Notes under the pieces: generated by a model
What the model was told of the DNA's origin: nothing
What the model saw: only the letters and a program-made list of their open reading frames with translations
Database searches by the model: none
DNA from: Lamellibrachia columna
Lineage: Eukaryota; Annelida; Polychaeta; Sabellida; Siboglinidae
Reading direction: 5' to 3'
DNA: 64,000 nt
NCBI GenBank assembly: GCA_963662155.1
Contig: OY759266.1
Location: 13,461,835 to 13,525,834 of the forward strand
Shown: piece by piece, positions 41,348 to 54,248 of the stretch
How the letters are laid out: each line of letters starts with the position of its first letter
Numbering within the stretch: the first letter of the stretch is position 1
Translations under genes and position numbers: made by a program

Positions 41348-44300
41348 GCATGTAGAACCTTTTACGAGCTCTATGTCAATGTAGTGCTAAGAGTTAGGCT
41401 GTGCTAAAGTTGGTGGCAATGGAAAAGTGGGAAAATAAACACTCGGCGAGCGTGTCACAGCTTGCGTTGACGTTGTGCCTCCATTCTCCAAACTACATCA
41501 CCGGAATAAAACATAAGCGCTTCCAGGATAGTAACGCAATACACGTAATCAAAAGATGTTTACCTTAATTAAACATCAAACTAATCATTTAGCATTAAAC
41601 CTAACTTACCTGTGGCACGTATGTCTATGAGATGGGGTGTCACCCAAAATGCATGTAAGTTGACCTATTATCGCTCACTGTTTCGAAGACGCTGTCAGTT
41701 ATAAAAACGTCACTCAAGTATCAACAGCTCACAGTCATACAAAATGACGTGATGTAGGACTTTTGGTCTAGATTCTTGTCTGTAGATGCCACGTTGTGGT
41801 TTCGTGCGCATGTGGAAATGTAACACACTCTGGAATGTCAAAACGAACTAGACGAAGTTGTACTGCCTACTGGATCGTTGAACGTCGTATCTAGTATGCA
41901 CTGCAACATGCTAGTTCCGTTATACAATTTCTTTTATTTAGTTGTAGTGTGAAATCATTGGAAAAACTATTAAATTAGTTTTGACCGGATCCAGTCAAAA
42001 TGTGGCAACAAAAATGCAAAAGTGGTCCAGTTGTATGTAGCATTTAGCTTTTAAGGTTAAATATTCACACTTTTGCACGTTTTCTGATTTGATGATCAAA
42101 GTAACTTCTTTCGATCAATTTAAAAAAAATATGCACTCTTTTATTAAACCGGCTGCGCATATTACTTAAACTATTCACACACTACAGATTTGAACATCAG
42201 TGACAGTGAACATGATTTGGTATGGACTAAATCAAATGAGGAGGGTGGTTTTATATGTGTTGCATTTTGAAAATAAGCAGTACTTAATAATCCCCTGGTG
42301 AACTACCTGGCCTGACCTAACGTTGAGCTTGTGAACACCCTGCAGGTTCTCATTAACTAGAGAGACAGTAGGTGGATATTTAATAGCTAGCTTACTGCCT
42401 CTTTAGTTAACGAGATTAAAGATGTCTACTAGGATATTGTACATGGATGACTCTTCGGGTTGTTGGAATATCTCTGCCAGATCCTGTGAGGAAAACAAAC
42501 ACAGCTCTAGTAAAGGGTGATTGTAAAGTGTATTTTTCTGTAAAGGTGGACACAAATGTTTACACTCTTCATCAGATGCATCATGCATTTGTTCAATGAA
42601 CAATTTGGGCCCTTGTGCGACTGGTGATTTAGGGATTTGTAGTGTTAGGAATTAACTTGTGCAATACTAATATAAATAAGTTTAACCAATAATAATGTAA
42701 TATTTATGCAATGTATGATATGAACAATTGTTGGTTAAATTCTCTAGAATACACCAATTTAACCGTTTTAAAATTATGTCTGAAATGTGCAACAACATCT
42801 GCGAAGATGAATACAAATCAAGGTGACCGACCAGTGTCTGTTCTGTTTCAGTTTCCAGAATTTGATGACATCTACTTTCGATACAGCTTCACGTTTGGTC
42901 GGGATTGGGTCATAACGTCCGTGAGTATTTTGTAATAGCTACCATGGTAAACAGTTTTTTCAGGAAAGAGAAGATTCCAAATTCTGGAATTAAATAACCA
43001 ACCACAATTTAAAAGTCCTGTGCATCATTGGGAATATATAAAATTCTGGTGTTCCCTCACCTCATGGTATGAAAAAATATTGCAGTGTAATCCTTTAAAT
43101 TATACATAATTTACTTGATGTTTATTGAAATATTCATTAACAGGAATGTGTAATACCATTACATGTGTAATACCATTACCATTACACCGTTTGTGCACAG
43201 AAGTTTCCTGGGTACTGGTCAATAGATTATTGATATCATATAGGTACTACTAACTGATATATTTGTGTACAATGTGGATATATGAAATAACCAACATTAA
43301 TTTATAAACTGGCAGAAACAACGTTGCAGGTAAATATTTACAATTAACGAAAACTACCATTGAATTTCTACAAGATGCTTTTGGACATATTTTCAGTGGC
43401 ATGCTGGGAATTTTCTTTCATAAGCCACACTAAAAAATTCTTACTGACCTGAACTTAGCTATTTAACATCATTTGATACTATGCAAGACTGTATATATCA
43501 TAGCCTTGCGAAGTGCAGGTATAATAAATATTTCTGTATTTATTACCTAGCCCACCAAACAAAAGATCAAAATTGAGGTTAACATGACACATAGTACAAT
43601 TCTTTCAATTGTGTCCAGACCAAGATGTACAACAATATTCAATAATGCATTCTTGGTTCTAGTGACACATAGTTATGTTCACTGTGGATTATACACAAAT
43701 TGGTAACATAAACACATGGAAAGAATCTGGAAAAAATTATGTTACGGCAATAGTTCAACAAAAATATTGGATTTTTTATTTCGCTGTGTATACGAAAAGT
43801 TTAAGATTCAGCAACCTTGTTTTTGACCAACATAATTTACTCTACCTGACCTGCACAATAGCGGGGTGTGCGTCATATGAAACATGTTGGGTTTGCCACA
43901 CTTGATGATGGAGTTTTATGATTTTCCCCATTATTAGGGTCTGGAAGAAGGACTCACGCAGACTTCCAAAAAGAGTCGCGATGACAGACAACTGTTTGTT
44001 CTCAATTTCCCCCTTGAAGTCACATTCAAAAGTACCAACCCATACGGATGTAAGTGTTGAATCCATAGCTAAGTCAGATAATTGTTTCATAGCTATACTC
44101 GCACTGCTGGAGTGTCTTCTTGATCTATTAGAGGTGTTCTTAATGAATACTTGGCTGTCATAGTGCAAGCGTGTGTGCGTGTGTATATGGCAAAAACAGC
44201 ATTAGCATCTGGATTATAATTTATATGGTTTTGGATAGGTTATACGATTAATTATGTATTTGTTTTTGTTAGCGTTAAGCTGTCATGTGTATGCGTGTGT

Positions 44301-47300
44301 GTTATAATTTTGTCTGTTTTATATCTCAAATGTATCTCACGTTTGAGTGGTGTTATCATTACTGTTACTATATCTCATTGGGTTGTTGTTGTAGGGCCGC
44401 AACTAGTGCTTCACGCCTATGGTATTGACATCTTTGGCAATGATGTTGTGCGTGGCTATGGAGTATGTCACATACCAATGGTACCTGGAAGGTAAGACTG
44501 CAAAGCAGCGACATTCTGTCCTGTCCTACGATTATTGTAGACATGGAATTTCAGTTGTAGTAGTCTAGTTCTAAGTGTGATTCCTATGAATGTTTGCATT
44601 TGTGTTTAGCAGCAGTGTACCATATGAACATGTTCAGTTTCAGAAAGTTTCAGAAAAAATGCAGGAGATCCATGTATAAAGGGTTTTGGGAATTGCACAT
44701 TAATTTGAGGGAATTACATGTAAAGAGTACTCAACCTGTTAAGCCCTAATAGTGACGTGTAAAGTGTACGACGCTCAACCTGTTAAGCATACATGCCCTA
44801 ATGATCAGACACCCCATTTATGAAGACCTCTTGTTAATCTTTTACAACCTTGGCCAAAGTTATTACCTAATTTTTTTCAATCCCAAAACATTAATTTAAT
44901 CACCTTTTGAGCATAATATGTTTTATCAAATATTGTGTATTATGGCACTTTGCAAGCCAAATAACACTCAAATTGTATTGGAATGTTATTGCAAATTGCA
45001 AACGTTGCTGCATTGTTAATGTTATCACTGATTTTGGAATTGCTGCATGCTATAATGAAGACTGATGTAATTTGAAGTACTATTTGGCCTTAAAACTAGG
45101 AAGAGTGCCCTAACTGGTCTCTGACGTCCGGATCATTAGTAGTTTTAAACACGGATGATTGACTGAAATCTGTATTTCTCCAACTGGGACCGCATGCCAT
45201 TACTAAGCATTGTTGACAAGTGACTGGTGTGTGTGCATGCGTGCGTGTGTGCGTGCGTGCTTTGAAAAGTGGTGCCATCTGATGTATACAGTATACATAT
45301 TACAACAACTTTCTTGACATTTCTCTAGTCTGCAATTTTTTTTACTTACTGTATGCTTGATAGTTTGAACACAGTATTTCACATTCCTGCCACTCAATCA
45401 TGCATGCATTACTGCATATGTTCCACCACTCAAAGCTTGTATACACATTGCACTTGTACTAATGGTACACTTACATGTTAATATACAAATTGTAACACTT
45501 ATAAACTAAGGTTTACTGCTCCAATGGTCATTTAGAGCTCTACCATTGAAATATATTACAGTAAAAAATAATCCCTTGCATGACATATTTTTATTACACA
45601 AGCAACTGACATAATATTCACTGGTGATCATAAACCTAATCCCACATTGCAGTCTCTTTAAATGTCACCAGATCTATGTCTGGCGCGAATGAATAACAAA
45701 GGAAGGTCCCTGTTTGCTTTGCATGACAACCATGCAGAATGTCATTACTGAGTTGTGAACGGACGTCTATCGATCTTCTGACACATTCAAAAACACCCAT
45801 TCATTATCTGTATTACTGTGGGCAATGACAGCCCCCATTCTCAATGCCCAAAAATAACATTTTAGAGCAGTTTTATTTAATTTTATTGATTATTTGTAGC
45901 GAATAATTTGAGTTTAAAAATTACATGATATAATTGAAAATCGAAAAAGTAGTTGAGAAGTAATTTAAAATACCAATCAAATTTTCACCAATTCCAGTTC
46001 CTACTTTTAAAAAGAAAACAATTCCATTTCCAGATATAATTCTGGAATTGGAATTGGCGTTTCAATTCCACTTACAATGTAATTGGCAAGTCTGATCGTT
46101 GCAAGCTTACAATTATGTTTTACATAGCATCTTGATAGTTTGGTGCATTATATATTTTAATATTGTGTCATAAAAAATAAATTCATAAAACAACGATTCA
46201 TGTGCCATGCATAAGGCATCATTGAATCTATCATTTGCAGCTTACATTATTTTATGTATTCATCAATGTTGCTTTAGCTTTTGTTACTAGGATGAATTCC
46301 TGGTATTCTCCATAAAACTGGATTTGTGCCATCGTGTGGCTTTAGTTAAGTGTTTTCACAGTGGTTTTGTATCACTAAAGTAAAAATGCCAATGGAATTT
46401 CAAAAATATGCTGATTCCATTAAGGAAATGTCTTTCCATTTGCAGCAATTCGGATTCCAGTTCTGTTGCACTCACATCAACACATTCCCAAGTTGACTTT
46501 CAATTACAAATCTGGAATTCTCCATTTTCTGGCTCCTGTTAGTGCTTCATTTCATTATTGTTAATTTATCTTATTTCAGTGTTTTAGATGGCAGTTGAAA
46601 GTGACAGTTATTTTTGGATCCGTGATGAAAATGTAGCACATTGGAAGACAAGCCATTCTAGGAAAATGTCCATAAACAGGTTGAACTCAAGGTATCATTA
46701 GATTTTGACAAAATTGAACAGGATATCTGTCAGTTTTATTATTTTGAAACATATTTACACTGCTAGCATTAGGACACATTAACAGTCACACCGTCCCTAA
46801 TGAGCATCTGTCAATTAAAAAAAACATGTTTTTGTACTGCTATTTTATTTGCTACATACACAATGTTTTATTTTTGCAATTTAGCATTGGAGGGCATATA
46901 TAACCATATCAGGTTCAAAGGATGAATCACATCAGTGTTTTATGTGGTGCACATTGATTAAATCTCACTCAATCAGAGGTGCACTCAGTTTCACATTTTC
47001 AATTCTCCTCGACTGCTCAACATCTAATGAAATCCTCTGATAGAATCCGGTAGTTAGATTTGATTATTGCCAGATAATTGCACATTTTCAAAATTAGGTT
47101 TCTCTTCTGTAGCAAAACCACAGGTGGGCTGTCTGTTTTGTTTTGTTTTTCCTCTTCCAAGAAATGCATTTTTCTGCATGAGAACTGGATGTAACGAGAG
47201 ATATTGGCTTCATTGTTGCCCACTTACAAATGTCCCAATTTATTCTCGGAAAATACATTTCAATGCTGTTTCTTGCTTAGATATTGCAGTGGCACTTAGT

Positions 47301-50300
47301 GTTGTGACTATTGATAAAAGACACTCGGGTCGCAAAAGGAAGATCATATGTCACGGGATGCCAGTTCGGGTCTGGTCATGTGTTTGGTGCAGATTAGCTA
47401 ACCCAAACTAGACCTGCCAGATCATATGCTACAGCTGTGGTACTCTTAGTTCTGGCTGCCTTTTTAATTGAAATGAATAATGATTTCCTTTGTTAACCAA
47501 ACAACTTTTTATGGCTTTGCAACACTGAATTTATTCATATTTATGACATCTCGATTGTTTTAAAATAATATCCATACAAAGCATGTTACTATGGTGATTT
47601 GTCATACTTATATATTTTGGAAAATACACGATGAGGCGATGAAATAAAATATGCCAGTTTTATGACATATATAGAGAATGGCAATTTATTTTTAAAAGTT
47701 AAATATGATGTTTTCATTGGATGATTTATTTGTCCGTTAAACTTCCGTTTCATACAATTTCTTATATGAAGTATAACATTTTAATTTAGATAATTTTTTT
47801 AGAGAATTGGGGTATTTTAATTGTATGCGAAAATACCAACTAACTGTGTCTAAGTTAACCAATGAACATTATTGTATGTGCCTTTAAAGTAGATGTATTA
47901 TTACAGTAGATGTATTATTACAGTAGATGTATTATTACAGTCTCTCTCATCTTGCTATGAAGCTCATGTTTTGCCAATAGTTCACAGATACTCAGTTGTT
48001 TCTTGATGTGTATTGCTTTTGTTGGAATGCTGAAGAGCGTGAGTCTGGTTGATCAGATCCATGCTATAAAACGTTCTGTATTCTGCTTGGCTGAATACAG
48101 ATTGCCATGTTGGCAGATAGTGTTTGAATTTAGCATGGCTTTTTTCAAGTTGTCATACATTGATGGAGTTTATGGAATGGTGCACGCTCACCCAGCTAAT
48201 GTCATTTTGATTTGTACTGTATAATCATAAAATGTGTGCAGGTGGTTTTTCATTGTATGCAGTATTATGATCAGCTCAGATTAGGTATATTACATATAAT
48301 ATGACAACTAACATTATTTAATTATGAAATGTCTGCTAATATAAACAGCTATCCATTATTAAATCATAAATGTATTTTATCCCTGAGGCAAGTGTTTGAT
48401 TTTCATGTTGGTATATAGAAGGGTGTTTTATGGCAGATAAAATAATGTAAATAACATTGTCTTGTGTGATTCATCAGGTTACGTGAACATTGTCTTGTGT
48501 GATTCATCAGGTTACGTGAACATTGTCTTGTGTGATACACGTCAGGTTATGTGAACATTGCCTTGTGTGATACACATCAGGTTACATGCACATTGCTTTG
48601 TATGATACACCTGTTAAATGAATATTGCCTATTACTACTATTACAACGTTTTTATATACCAACACTTATTAATTGTTTTTTTTTGAGTCATGATATCATT
48701 GAAACCTTGATGACATATGCAGTATTGATCTTGTTGGTTACCTTTGTAAAACTAAATATGTAAGTTGCATAAATTTATGCAAGCTGATATAATAACTAAT
48801 ATCAAATATTCATTCATAGCTTATTAAATATGGAAATTATTTAGGCATAGATCAACCACGATCCTACTCATCAGGATGTTATAAAGCAAAAAATATGTTT
48901 TATAGAAATGATTCATATAGTTTCTTCAGCATGTTGCATTGGTTTGCGCATTTGCCTTGAATGTAAATGCAGACATTAAGAGCACGGCGGCATCTGTCCA
49001 GCATTAAAGAGATTGACCACTGAGATCTGTGTAAACCCTTTTCCATTAGCGACACACTCAGGTTATAATTCACAGATGATTGTTGAAGAATTAATGGCGC
49101 TCCATCTATTTTATTGTAGACAGGAGACTCTCTCCACATCTAAGAATCCTGGCACAGCCTTTTTTGCTTTTAGTCCCGGGTTGTCAAATGTCACAGATGC
49201 AATGTCATTAAGATGATGCTTTTAAATTGGCCTGTTGTCCAAGACAAGGAATACCATTGTCTCTTGGGATCTTGTGCGTATCAGCATTTCCATCAGACAT
49301 GCTGTTGCAGCAGTTTAAAAGTAAGAATTATGGCAGCGTTGACACTTGTTATGCCGTGCCTCCGGGGGAAATAAAAGAATATGTTTTTGTACATTGAAGC
49401 AAAACAATATGCCTAGATTTGTTCAGCATAGTTAGATTCACTATGTGCATTCATAAATGATTATATTCCATGTCTTTTATCATTTGTAAAATGTCTCTAA
49501 ACACACGTTGATGTTATAATCGCTCCCTGGTGGTATTTCATATTAAAAATGTGGTATAAATATAATAAATACGCATAATCATGACCAGGGAACTTTTATT
49601 CATTTCAATAATGTTAATTATATTAAATCATTCAGACAGGAGAATGTATAATTAGATAAATTGTGATTATTTAGTATCTAAGAAACACAAAGGTTAATAA
49701 CATCACCATATGTTTTCATAATTACAACATAGAAGTAGTTATTATGTGTAAGCTTGCCATGTCCTTGTTCATGATATTTTGCTTAATGATTTTGGTTTGT
49801 TGCCCCTCCGAGCTAGGGTTCCTGAGGATTTAGGTGCTATCTAAGCTTTATTATTATCTTGTGATAAGTTCTCTTTCCTGTTGATTTATGTGCAGGCACA
49901 CAAGGAAGTTGGCCATGTTTGTGCCTGAGTCATCGTCAAGGTTCCAGAAGTTTCTTAGCTGGATGTTGAGTCGTCGTCCTGAATACACCAACCCCACCCT
50001 CGTGGCGCAGGGAGAAGGCAGGGAGGGTACGTACCACCTCGGGAGAGGGAAACATGCAAGCAAGCACACGCACAAGAAAACAATGAGGCTGAAATTGTCT
50101 CTTAACTTATTTACTTGTGTATTGTTTTAATCTAATTAACATACACCAATTTTAGCATGTTAAGGACGTAATTTGTTTTCACTTAGTCATTACCTATCTT
50201 GTTTGCCAACTTTACCAAATTTATCTGCTTCACTGACTTTAAATTAAAGTTTTCATAATTGGCTACCTTGCTTTCTCACCAGCACATTTAGATACAATAA

Positions 50301-51287
50301 TTCATACTTGTAGATATTTTTCTGCCCTTGCTTCCAATCCAGTGATGTCCTGCTTCAAAAGATTTGAGGAGTGTGACTTATTTTTAGGTTTCTTTATGAA
50401 TATTTGCAATTAGCAGCATACAGCTAATATGCAGTAGTTATAATGAAGTACTGTTTCTTCAGAAAATACCATCGATATCTTCATTTATTATAGTGATGAT
50501 TATTTCACATCATATCCAGGGCATGTAATAAGTCAGAGTGCCTATTTATCAGATTATAAATGGCAGCATTTCATTTCGAAAGCGTTTCATTGTTATTGGG
50601 GCTTACAGGCAGGCTTCAGCAGTCATTAACAAATGCATCAAGGTGGCAAGGTGACACTTAGCCTAGCAGCAATATTTGCTGCAAGACATCAATTTGTTTG
50701 ATGACCTGACTTTCTCATGGTGTCGAAAGCAAGAGCAACTGAGGCAGATGTGTGCCAATATACAGAAAGAGGATTACGGTGTGACAAAGAAACCATTGTT
50801 TACTAATCCCAGCTTGGTGCTGTTAAATTACAGTGACGAGAGGGGTGATTTATGATTATATTAGCTAATCCTGCCAATGCTGGGTACTTGTTTGTCTTCA
50901 GTGACGCAAGTTAGATGGCAATCACTTGTACATTAGGAACTTCTTTGTCTTCTGTGACGCAAGTAAGATTACAAATGAATTAATCATTCCACCTGCAGTA
51001 AGTACTTGTTTGTTTGCAGTTATATGCATGAGATCACGTATGTAATTTTGGCTAATCTCGACTACAGAAGATACGTGTTCGTTTTCAGTGATACAATCCC
51101 GCCTACACTAAATACTTGTATGTTTTCAGTGACGCGAGTGAGATCACAAGGATTTACGTGGGTCACCTTCAATGTTGTTATGAAGGACATGAAGAAGATG
51201 GGATATGACGTTCAGCCATCGGATGCTGCAATGCCCGGAGCAGTCCCCTCAGACCTGTCCACATCTACTACAGCTCCAACAACATAG
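41288..51287 (+). CDS. B9D1: B9D1 (B9 domain-containing protein 1), complete, six coding exons
   Basis: Exons 41288-41347, 42852-42920, 43938-44049, 44395-44491, 49896-50026 and 51130-51287 join in phase to 208 codons plus TAG; human B9D1 is 204 aa. B9D1 is a C2-like B9-domain protein that acts with B9D2 and MKS1 in the tectonic/MKS complex at the ciliary transition zone. Diagnostic blocks: [109 protein letters not shown]. All acceptors are AG. Four donors are GT; the first is GC. The start ATG aligns with the human N-terminus. No frameshift or missing block, so the gene looks functional. Confidence 0.97.
41930..42250. repeat. Dispersed repeat, copy 2
   Basis: TTTTGACCGGATCCAGTCAAA, GATGATCAAAGTAACTTCTT, TGCACTCTTTTATTAAACC and GGACTAAATCAAATGAG parallel 5900-6140. 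Lies in B9D1 intron 1. Confidence 0.65.
42403..42484 (-). other. Possible coding exon fragment in B9D1 intron 1, opposite strand
   Basis: A pyrimidine-rich acceptor (TTGTTTTCCTCACAG) precedes [20 protein letters not shown] then IFNLVN and a TAA. Composition looks protein-like, but I cannot name a family and no partner exon joins in phase. Could be a last exon, a gene fragment or chance. Confidence 0.22.
42852..42920 (+). CDS. B9D1: B9D1 exon 2
   Basis: [20 protein letters not shown] then ITS. Acceptor TCTGTTTCAG, donor GTGAGT. Aligns with FPEYDDLYCKYCFVYGQDW of human. Confidence 0.96.
43938..44049 (+). CDS. B9D1: B9D1 exon 3
   Basis: [20 protein letters not shown] then [17 protein letters not shown]. 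Acceptor TTATTAG, donor GTAAGT, leaves phase 1. Confidence 0.96.
44395..44491 (+). CDS. B9D1: B9D1 exon 4
   Basis: [20 protein letters not shown] then [12 protein letters not shown]. Acceptor GTTGTTGTAG, donor GTAAGA, leaves phase 2. Confidence 0.96.
47890..47941. repeat. 17-bp tandem repeat, 3 copies
   Basis: AGTAGATGTATTATTAC three times; in B9D1 intron 4. Confidence 0.9.
48455..48612. repeat. 32-bp tandem repeat, about 5 copies
   Basis: Copies of GAACATTGTCTTGTGTGATT followed by CATCAGGTTACGT, increasingly diverged to the right (ACACATCAGGTTACATGCAC). In B9D1 intron 4. Confidence 0.88.
49896..50026 (+). CDS. B9D1: B9D1 exon 5
   Basis: [20 protein letters not shown] then [20 protein letters not shown] then GRE. 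Acceptor TATGTGCAG, donor GTACGT, leaves phase 1. Confidence 0.96.
50884..51129 (+). repeat. Tandem decoy 3' splice sites before B9D1 exon 6
   Basis: Four degenerate upstream copies of the real acceptor (TACTTGTATGTTTTCAG) plus the first bases of exon 6 (TGACGCGAGTGAGATCACAA). Their AG ends are at 50901, 51019 and 51088, with one copy that has CTG instead (about 50953). Copy spacing is 41-69 bp. Each usable decoy would hit an in-frame stop within about 12 codons. Confidence 0.7.
51130..51287 (+). CDS. B9D1: B9D1 exon 6 and stop
   Basis: [20 protein letters not shown] then [20 protein letters not shown] then [12 protein letters not shown] and TAG. The C-terminal Ser/Thr-rich tail is divergent, as in other species. 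Confidence 0.96.
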
Positions 51288-52431
51288 GGAACCTTGTCAC
51301 TGTTCCAGTTATGTAATGGCTTTCACTCTACATGATCACTTTCTTTGCAATGCCTCTGGTTCTCAGTACGTGCGTGGATGCCAATGCGTGCAATAAGTGC
51401 GTGCAGGACAGTAATGCATACTTTCATGAGTCATTTGTTGAAGCACTGCGAGATTTACTGAAATTTGGTAACGAGAACGATTTGTTCAAAACTTGCCAGA
51501 CTGACAGGGTGGTGAATACATGCAGCGTGAATGTCTTGTCACGTGCCTGAAGAGTTATCAAATATATGACAGTGTTTATATATTGAGCTTGGCATAATTT
51601 CTATTGATACAAAATCAAGTTTAGAAAACTTACTTTTCCAGATGCTTCACAGCAACAGTGACACATCTCTTCAGTCCATGCTAGATAACAATCCCAAGTT
51701 TTGTTTTTTGTATCATTTAAAAAAGCAAACCAGTTAAACCTGTAATGCTACTTAACATTCCAGTTTTCTCCAGAAAATGGAACCAGTAATAATGACATGA
51801 TTGGCTGATTATCATTATACGTTTTGCAGTATAGACATGTTACTGGATGGGCCCTGCACAACTTTAACATGTGTTTTGTAATATATTTTATTATGTACTT
51901 TTGCTATGGTCATTTGAGTACCTAATATTTAGGTAAATGGTTACAGGGAGAGCAACTTAAATGTGGTACAGAACTGTGCCTTGCTAAAATATACTGTTTA
52001 TATTTTTTATTTGAGACTTCTTTTCGGAAGCCATATAGTCGTCGATTATGTAAAACACCACGTACATCCATACAACGCAGATGTTATGTATTTTGTACCT
52101 CACAGATATACCGTCCGTAAATGTTGCTCTTGCAGTATGTATACAGTTTTGTGTCATTGAGTTTTTCTAACAATGTTATATCATTGAATGTATAGTTTTT
52201 TTGTGGACAGATCTTGCATGTATTTACTGACATCTATAAGGCTGCCATGGGTTAGCAGGTTAGTCTTTGGTTGGTAAGCCACCGTTGCGGTGTGTGATTT
52301 GTTAAACAAAACTATTTTATTTATTTAATCGTTTTATGCATGCATCTACAAGTTATATAGTAAATACACGACTATATTCTATGGTAGTTATTAAGTTTCA
52401 TACTTATGATGTTTTGTAAAAAATCAATAAA
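51288..52431 (+). other. B9D1 3' flank, probable 3'UTR
   Basis: No splice or gene signal. Contains a 72-codon ORF (51332-51550) with a signal-peptide-like start. The first good AATAAA is at 52426-52431. Confidence 0.4.
52426..52431 (+). terminator. Putative polyadenylation signal AATAAA
   Basis: AATAAAGGAATGGACC, 1.1 kb after the B9D1 stop. Chosen only as the first canonical hexamer; the real end may differ. Confidence 0.3.
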
Positions 52432-54190
52432 GGAATGGACCCTTTCTTGATGAACGCATCCCTTTAAGTGCTTGTAGATATGCCATGCTATGTTCAACTT
52501 ATCTCGGATAAGATGGAGCTAATTTGATTGTCGTTGTCAGCGTTCGGCAGATACATATTTTTCTTTGACAGGCAAAACCAAAGATGATGACTAGCACTGA
52601 ATACCGACTCTCGGTACCATCTGTCTATATTGGCGGGTGCAAATGCAATGTGTGTAGATTGGCTCTCATTCACTGAGGAGGGAGGTAGGTACTAAAAATT
52701 GGTGAGAAGTAGGAGGTTGTCCCCCAAAACAGGTGGGAGATGTTACTTAGTTGAGACGTCTGCCACACACCCTCCCCTTCGCTACCTACGAGGTAGCAAT
52801 ATAGGTCAGACGAATTTAGGGTATATTAAATTGTGCTATATGAAATTAAGTAATTAATCTGATGTGACATAAGTGCAATTGAGCAGGCATGTTCACAGGT
52901 TTCTTTGTAGAAGCTATTTGGTGTGAAATAGTGCATTGTTTTGAGAGTTTAACAGGCGGAGGGATTTATGAGAATTTTTCTGCTATTGGCCACAGGAATA
53001 CATGGATATTTTGTCTAAACAATCAGTGGGCATCGCACGTGGGGACGTTTAAAAAGAGCTGGAGGTATGTGATTTTGACAAAACTTGGCCAGTACGTCAA
53101 TGAGATGATGGCAGTTGTGAAAAAATTTTTTTAATCAGACGAACCATTAGCATGGCCACCAATGCAATGTTGCACTGTGGTCTGAGTTCAATACTGTACG
53201 TTCAAGGTGAGGTTTTTATTGGTGGTGATCGGACTAAATGAGTAACGGTTTCTGGTCTCACTCTCCAGAGTCCTCGTACATCAAATCCTGCCAATGTTTT
53301 AACATTGCCACGTGTGCACGTACGTGTAACCATGTTGAATTGAATGACGTATACGCAGTTACCTATTTTCCAACGTAACATGCTACATACGTAACATTAT
53401 CATACCATACTATTCCATACCATACCATACCATCCCTTTGTGAGTGTGTGGGGTGCGTGCGTGCGTATATACATGTATGTATATATATATATATATATAC
53501 ATGCATATATATTATACATGCATATATATGTATATATATATAGCTGACTTGATATTGAATATTCATCATATATATATATATATTGTATATTCAATAGCAA
53601 GTCAGAGCAAGAATATGTCTAGAAACACGGGCGCGAAACAACAGTGTTAATGAAAGGCTTTCAATTCAAAATTTAATTAGATTTGCGCATGAAAAGTGGT
53701 CCCCAAGAGTAACTCGAGACGATTTCTTGCATCCCAGCCAGAAGCTCTTTGCGGACAGAAGAGGAATTACTTCAAAAGATGTGACGCTGCTTCCAATTGC
53801 GGCATAATTAACCTTTTTGTAGGGTTACATCGTATATGGATGGTAACTGCTGTCGTGTTGGTAAATTCGAGTCGACACGCAGTCGCCCTGCGCACTTCAG
53901 CAATTACGATCGTGTGGGATAAGAAGATATAAGATGTATTTATGGCAAAGGCATTACCTCTCTGGGACATGTTCTTATCTGCGATGGTTAATAATATCCT
54001 TCAATACCAGCTGATTCAAGGTAAATCTTCCATATCATGTTGTTGCTGTTTCGCAGACAGAAAAACAAGTCCACAGTAAACATGTTTAAATGTGAAGTTG
54101 CAGGAAAACATGTTTTCCATTGGCAGCCATTATAACGTTTGTGATTGGAATATTTTCCACAAACAAAACCATGCACAAACACATACAGGA
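52432..54190. other. Region 3' of B9D1, no gene recognised
   Basis: Contains a relative of the 37694-37768 repeat at 52683-52785 (inverted), ACCATACCATACCATACC simple sequence at about 53400-53432, (TA)n and ATGCATATATAT-rich DNA at 53465-53590, and a hairpin at 53542-53606. No ORF with protein-like composition. Confidence 0.45.
53542..53606. repeat. Imperfect hairpin around a (TA)n loop
   Basis: GCTGACTTGATATTGAATAT pairs with ATATTCAATAGCAAGTCAGA, with an AT-repeat loop. Confidence 0.75.
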
Positions 54191-54195
54191 CAGTT

Positions 54196-54248
54196 GGTAG
54201 TTGAAAACCATATTTTGCATAATATGCAAAACATGGTTTTCAACTACC
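54196..54248. repeat. Near-perfect 53-bp inverted repeat
   Basis: GGTAGTTGAAAACCAT, then A or G, then TTTTGCATA in each arm, with a single mismatch and almost no loop. Confidence 0.93.

Larger units (their letters stand above)
44492..49895. other. B9D1 intron 4
   Basis: 5.4 kb without coding sequence. Contains GT/GC-rich simple sequence at about 45225-45262, an interval at 45980-46530 with several GGAATTGGAATTGG or CCATTTCCAG motifs in both orientations (probably an old transposon), and two short tandem repeats listed separately. Confidence 0.5.

Noticed and set aside
43842..44168. 108-aa minus-strand ORF
   Set aside because: Antisense to B9D1 exon 3, which is well supported by homology and splice sites.
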